Shown one piece after another: positions 24,841 through 26,818 of a stretch of 26,818 nucleotides of DNA; the first letter of the stretch is position 1; every line of letters starts with the position of its first letter. The notes beneath the pieces are model-generated. The model had not been told where the DNA came from and searched no databases. It saw nothing but the letters and a program-made list of their open reading frames with translations. This stretch comes from Bacteroidetes bacterium UBA4416. GTDB taxonomy: Bacteria; Bacteroidota; Bacteroidia; B-17B0; Aurantibacillaceae. The stretch is from contig DGQK01000072.1 in assembly GCA_002390745.1 (NCBI GenBank), positions 1 to 26,818 of the forward strand. The letters are read 5' to 3'. A program made the translations under genes and the position numbers.

Positions 24841-26079
24841 ATGTTTCAAAAATACTGGAGTCGGATTTCAAGGATCGGAATCAGGGAGGGCTATGATGAT
24901 AGCCTGACCAAGCGGATTACGCTCACGAACCAGTTCAGTATCATTGCTCTTACGATTTTTTGTTTCAGCGGGCTCAATAACCTCTGGCTCGGCGATATTT
25001 TCTCCGGTATGTTGCTCGAAGGCTTTGTGCTGGTGTGCCTTGTCGGCCTGTATATAAACAGCCGCCACCATCATGATTTTGCGATCATCTTTTTGTTTAC
25101 GACCATTAACCTGGCCTTGTTTTATTTCAGCTCCTATTCGGGCGTTTTATCAGGAACCTATCTCTATTACTTTCCGCTGATCCTTGCCATTGCCTTTGTC
25201 TTCGATATTCGCAAAGACCGGAAGATCATTTCCCTGAACCTGTCCTTTATCATCCTGCTGATCCTTGTGAACCTGCTAACGGGTTATGAATTGTTCAGAA
25301 GCCATTTCATTACGGATGAAAAACGTTACCAGATGTTTATATTTAACCTGCTGTTCAGCTGCCTGGCGGTAGGCTTTTTTATCTACCTCACTATCAAAAA
25401 CGGCCTTAAGGAGTCGGAGCTCTACAGCCAGCGGATCGCAGAGCATGAGCAGGCAGAGAAAAAGATCAAGGAAGCCCTGGCTGAGAAAGAGGTTTTGTTA
25501 TCGGAGCTGCACCACCGTGTTAAGAATAACCTTGCGATTATTTCCGGTTTGTTCAGCCTGAAGATCAGCAATGATACGCCTTCGGAAGCCAGGAACGTGC
25601 TTGTGGAAAGCAGGAACCGCGTGATCTCCATGTCGCTCATTCATAACCGCCTCTATAAAAACAGCAATTTTACGGACGTCAACTTTGAGCAGTACATTGC
25701 AGAGCTTATTTCCGAGATCAATGCTTCCTATCCTTCCATCTCGGGTTCTGTAAACGTGACAACAGATATCGGCGATGTGTCGCTCAATATCAATATTGCC
25801 GTGCCCTGCGGCCTGATCCTGAATGAGCTGCTCACCAATTGTTATAAGCATGCTTTCGTCGGCAGAAACCAGGGAACCATCCATGTATCTTTTCATCAGG
25901 AAAAAAACAGCTATACCTTATCCGTTAGCGATAACGGCATCGGGCTTGTAACCGGCTACCAGGAAAAAGAATCGCTGGGCCTGTCGGTGATCGAGGCGCT
26001 CAGCGAGCAGCTCAACGGAACCTTCGGTTATTCATCTGCCGAGGGAACTACTTTTGCGCTCACGTTCCGGCACGGATAG
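24841..26079 (+). CDS. Six-TM HisKA_2-family sensor histidine kinase
   Basis: A 412-aa membrane histidine kinase. About six hydrophobic segments occupy residues 31-185 (near 31-50, 53-73, 80-98, 105-122, 130-149, 165-185), with almost no periplasmic domain, so the sensing part is the membrane bundle itself. A charged, probably coiled-coil, linker runs from 186 to 222. The HisKA_2 dimerisation/phosphoacceptor segment is ELHHRVKNNLAIISGL, with H225 the likely acceptor. The ATPase domain has LILNELLTNCYKHAF (N box) and SVSDNGIGL (G1), ending with a TTFALTF strand. It starts 3 nt after the PorE-like gene, so the two are co-transcribed. No response regulator is adjacent, making it an orphan kinase here. 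Its partner is unknown. Confidence 0.92.
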   Translation: MFQKYWSRISRIGIREGYDDSLTKRITLTNQFSIIALTIFCFSGLNNLWLGDIFSGMLLEGFVLVCLVGLYINSRHHHDFAIIFLFTTINLALFYFSSYSGVLSGTYLYYFPLILAIAFVFDIRKDRKIISLNLSFIILLILVNLLTGYELFRSHFITDEKRYQMFIFNLLFSCLAVGFFIYLTIKNGLKESELYSQRIAEHEQAEKKIKEALAEKEVLLSELHHRVKNNLAIISGLFSLKISNDTPSEARNVLVESRNRVISMSLIHNRLYKNSNFTDVNFEQYIAELISEINASYPSISGSVNVTTDIGDVSLNINIAVPCGLILNELLTNCYKHAFVGRNQGTIHVSFHQEKNSYTLSVSDNGIGLVTGYQEKESLGLSVIEALSEQLNGTFGYSSAEGTTFALTFRHG

Positions 26080-26088
26080 CCGGCTGTT

Positions 26089-26818
26089 TTAGTTCACCAC
26101 CAGTTTTTTCAGAAGGCTGCTGCTGCCGGTATTGATCCGCACCAGGTAAATGCCCTGGGGGAGTGGCGTGTTGAGTGCGACAGGCCTTCCTGCCTGCATG
26201 GCGGAATGCTGTGTGAGGATGCATTTACCCGTCAGGTCGAACACTTCGATTTCCGCGTTCAGGGAGCCCTGGAGCAGAACGTAAACCGTTGTGCCTGCCT
26301 CCGAAGGGTTCGGGAACAGGCTGAAGTCTTTTTCCGTGTCGAAATGGATGTCAATCGTATTCGAGTAGCTGTAGTTCCGGTTATGATCCACCTGCCTGAG
26401 CCTGTAATACAGGATACCGTCAGAAGGGGCTTCATCGTAATGATCGTAGCTGCTGCCGGAGTAGAGTGAGCCTGTCGCTTTTTTGCTGCCGATCGCCGTA
26501 AAATGCAGAGCATCGTTGCTACGCTCGATGATGAAGGAAGACACGTTTTGCTCACTTCGCGTTATCCAGGATAGCTTCACGCGGTTCGTTTCTTTTTCCC
26601 CGGTAAAGCTTAAGAGCTCCAGCGGTAATGGGCCGCCCATGCTCAGAATGCCGCTGTTGTTGCTGCCGCCGCCATTGCCGGCATAAGAAGCTCCACTGGC
26701 GTTGTTCCTGCCGCCTGTACCATTGGTGGTTGTTGACGTAATATTGACGGTAGGCTGCACCGCTGAAAAGATGATGGCTCCTTGCCCGCCGCCGCCACCG
26801 CCGCCGTGTTCCGCACCG
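26089..26818 (-). CDS. Gly-rich T9SS type A secreted protein, truncated by the window end
   Basis: The visible 243 codons are the C-terminal part of a gene that stays open to the last base; the GTG at 26760 is internal, not the start. The first visible residues are GAEH followed by seven Gly, then a region rich in Gly, Asn, Ser and Thr (NASGASYAGNGGGSNNSG). Next comes the common Bacteroidota module LPLELLSFTGEKETNRVKLSW...IIERSNDALHFTAIG...YYRLRQVD (an FN3-like sandwich before sorting tails), then a T9SS type A sorting domain (LFPNPSEAGTTVYV, VFDLTGKCI, QGIYLVRIN). It is secreted cargo of unknown function. It converges on the HisKA_2 kinase with only 9 bases between the stops and no evident terminator. 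Confidence 0.88.
   Translation of the reverse strand, partial: GAEHGGGGGGGQGAIIFSAVQPTVNITSTTTNGTGGRNNASGASYAGNGGGSNNSGILSMGGPLPLELLSFTGEKETNRVKLSWITRSEQNVSSFIIERSNDALHFTAIGSKKATGSLYSGSSYDHYDEAPSDGILYYRLRQVDHNRNYSYSNTIDIHFDTEKDFSLFPNPSEAGTTVYVLLQGSLNAEIEVFDLTGKCILTQHSAMQAGRPVALNTPLPQGIYLVRINTGSSSLLKKLVVN

Overview
The window comes from a member of the Bacteroidota. Three genes carry the C-terminal type IX secretion (T9SS) type A sorting tail and two carry the T9SS type B / gliding-associated C-terminal domain. There is also a LytTR two-component pair with a propeller-type sensor, and promoter-like TAnnTTTG boxes occur in place of the usual bacterial -10. I cannot assign a family. Both ends cut through genes: a T9SS type A protein loses its 5' end at base 1, and a Gly-rich T9SS type A protein runs off the right end on the minus strand.

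Layout, left to right. (1) 1-2498, plus strand: the tail of a large surface protein, then a secreted PNGase F-like N-glycan amidase with a T9SS tail. A strong bidirectional terminator closes this block. (2) 2677-6449, minus strand: a propeller sensor histidine kinase followed by its LytTR response regulator. (3) 6676-10684, plus strand: two tandem paralogous T9SS type B proteins that differ mainly in the number of about 74-residue repeats. (4) 10738-13408, minus strand: a four-gene operon of yicC, a small membrane protein, a UbiA-family prenyltransferase and a SanA/YdcF-like protein. (5) 13636-18922, plus strand: an isoaspartyl peptidase-like Ntn hydrolase overlapping ribD, then an EamA transporter, a YigZ/IMPACT protein, a Cdd1-like helix-hairpin-helix protein and a class III aminotransferase. 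(6) 19067-20530, minus strand: a PBP4-type D-Ala-D-Ala carboxypeptidase. (7) 20747-26079, plus strand: a TrmN6-like tRNA methyltransferase, a periplasmic TPR protein, a PorE-like TPR/propeller/regulatory-domain/OmpA protein and a six-TM HisKA_2 histidine kinase. (8) 26089-26818, minus strand: the partial Gly-rich T9SS cargo.

The common thread is cell-surface biology. Five genes encode T9SS cargo, one has the exact domain order of the T9SS-associated protein PorE, one remodels peptidoglycan, and two signalling genes lie beside them. The rest is housekeeping: riboflavin, tRNA modification, RNA turnover, quinone or prenyl chemistry and amino acid metabolism. I saw no CRISPR array, rRNA, tRNA, transposase or phage gene, and no stretch over 300 bases lacks a gene. 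The points most worth a second look are the PNGase F-like enzyme, the sensor kinase whose signal peptide lies upstream of any standard start codon, the PorE-like/kinase pair, the fold-back at the left end, and TAnnTTTG boxes that sit directly against start codons.
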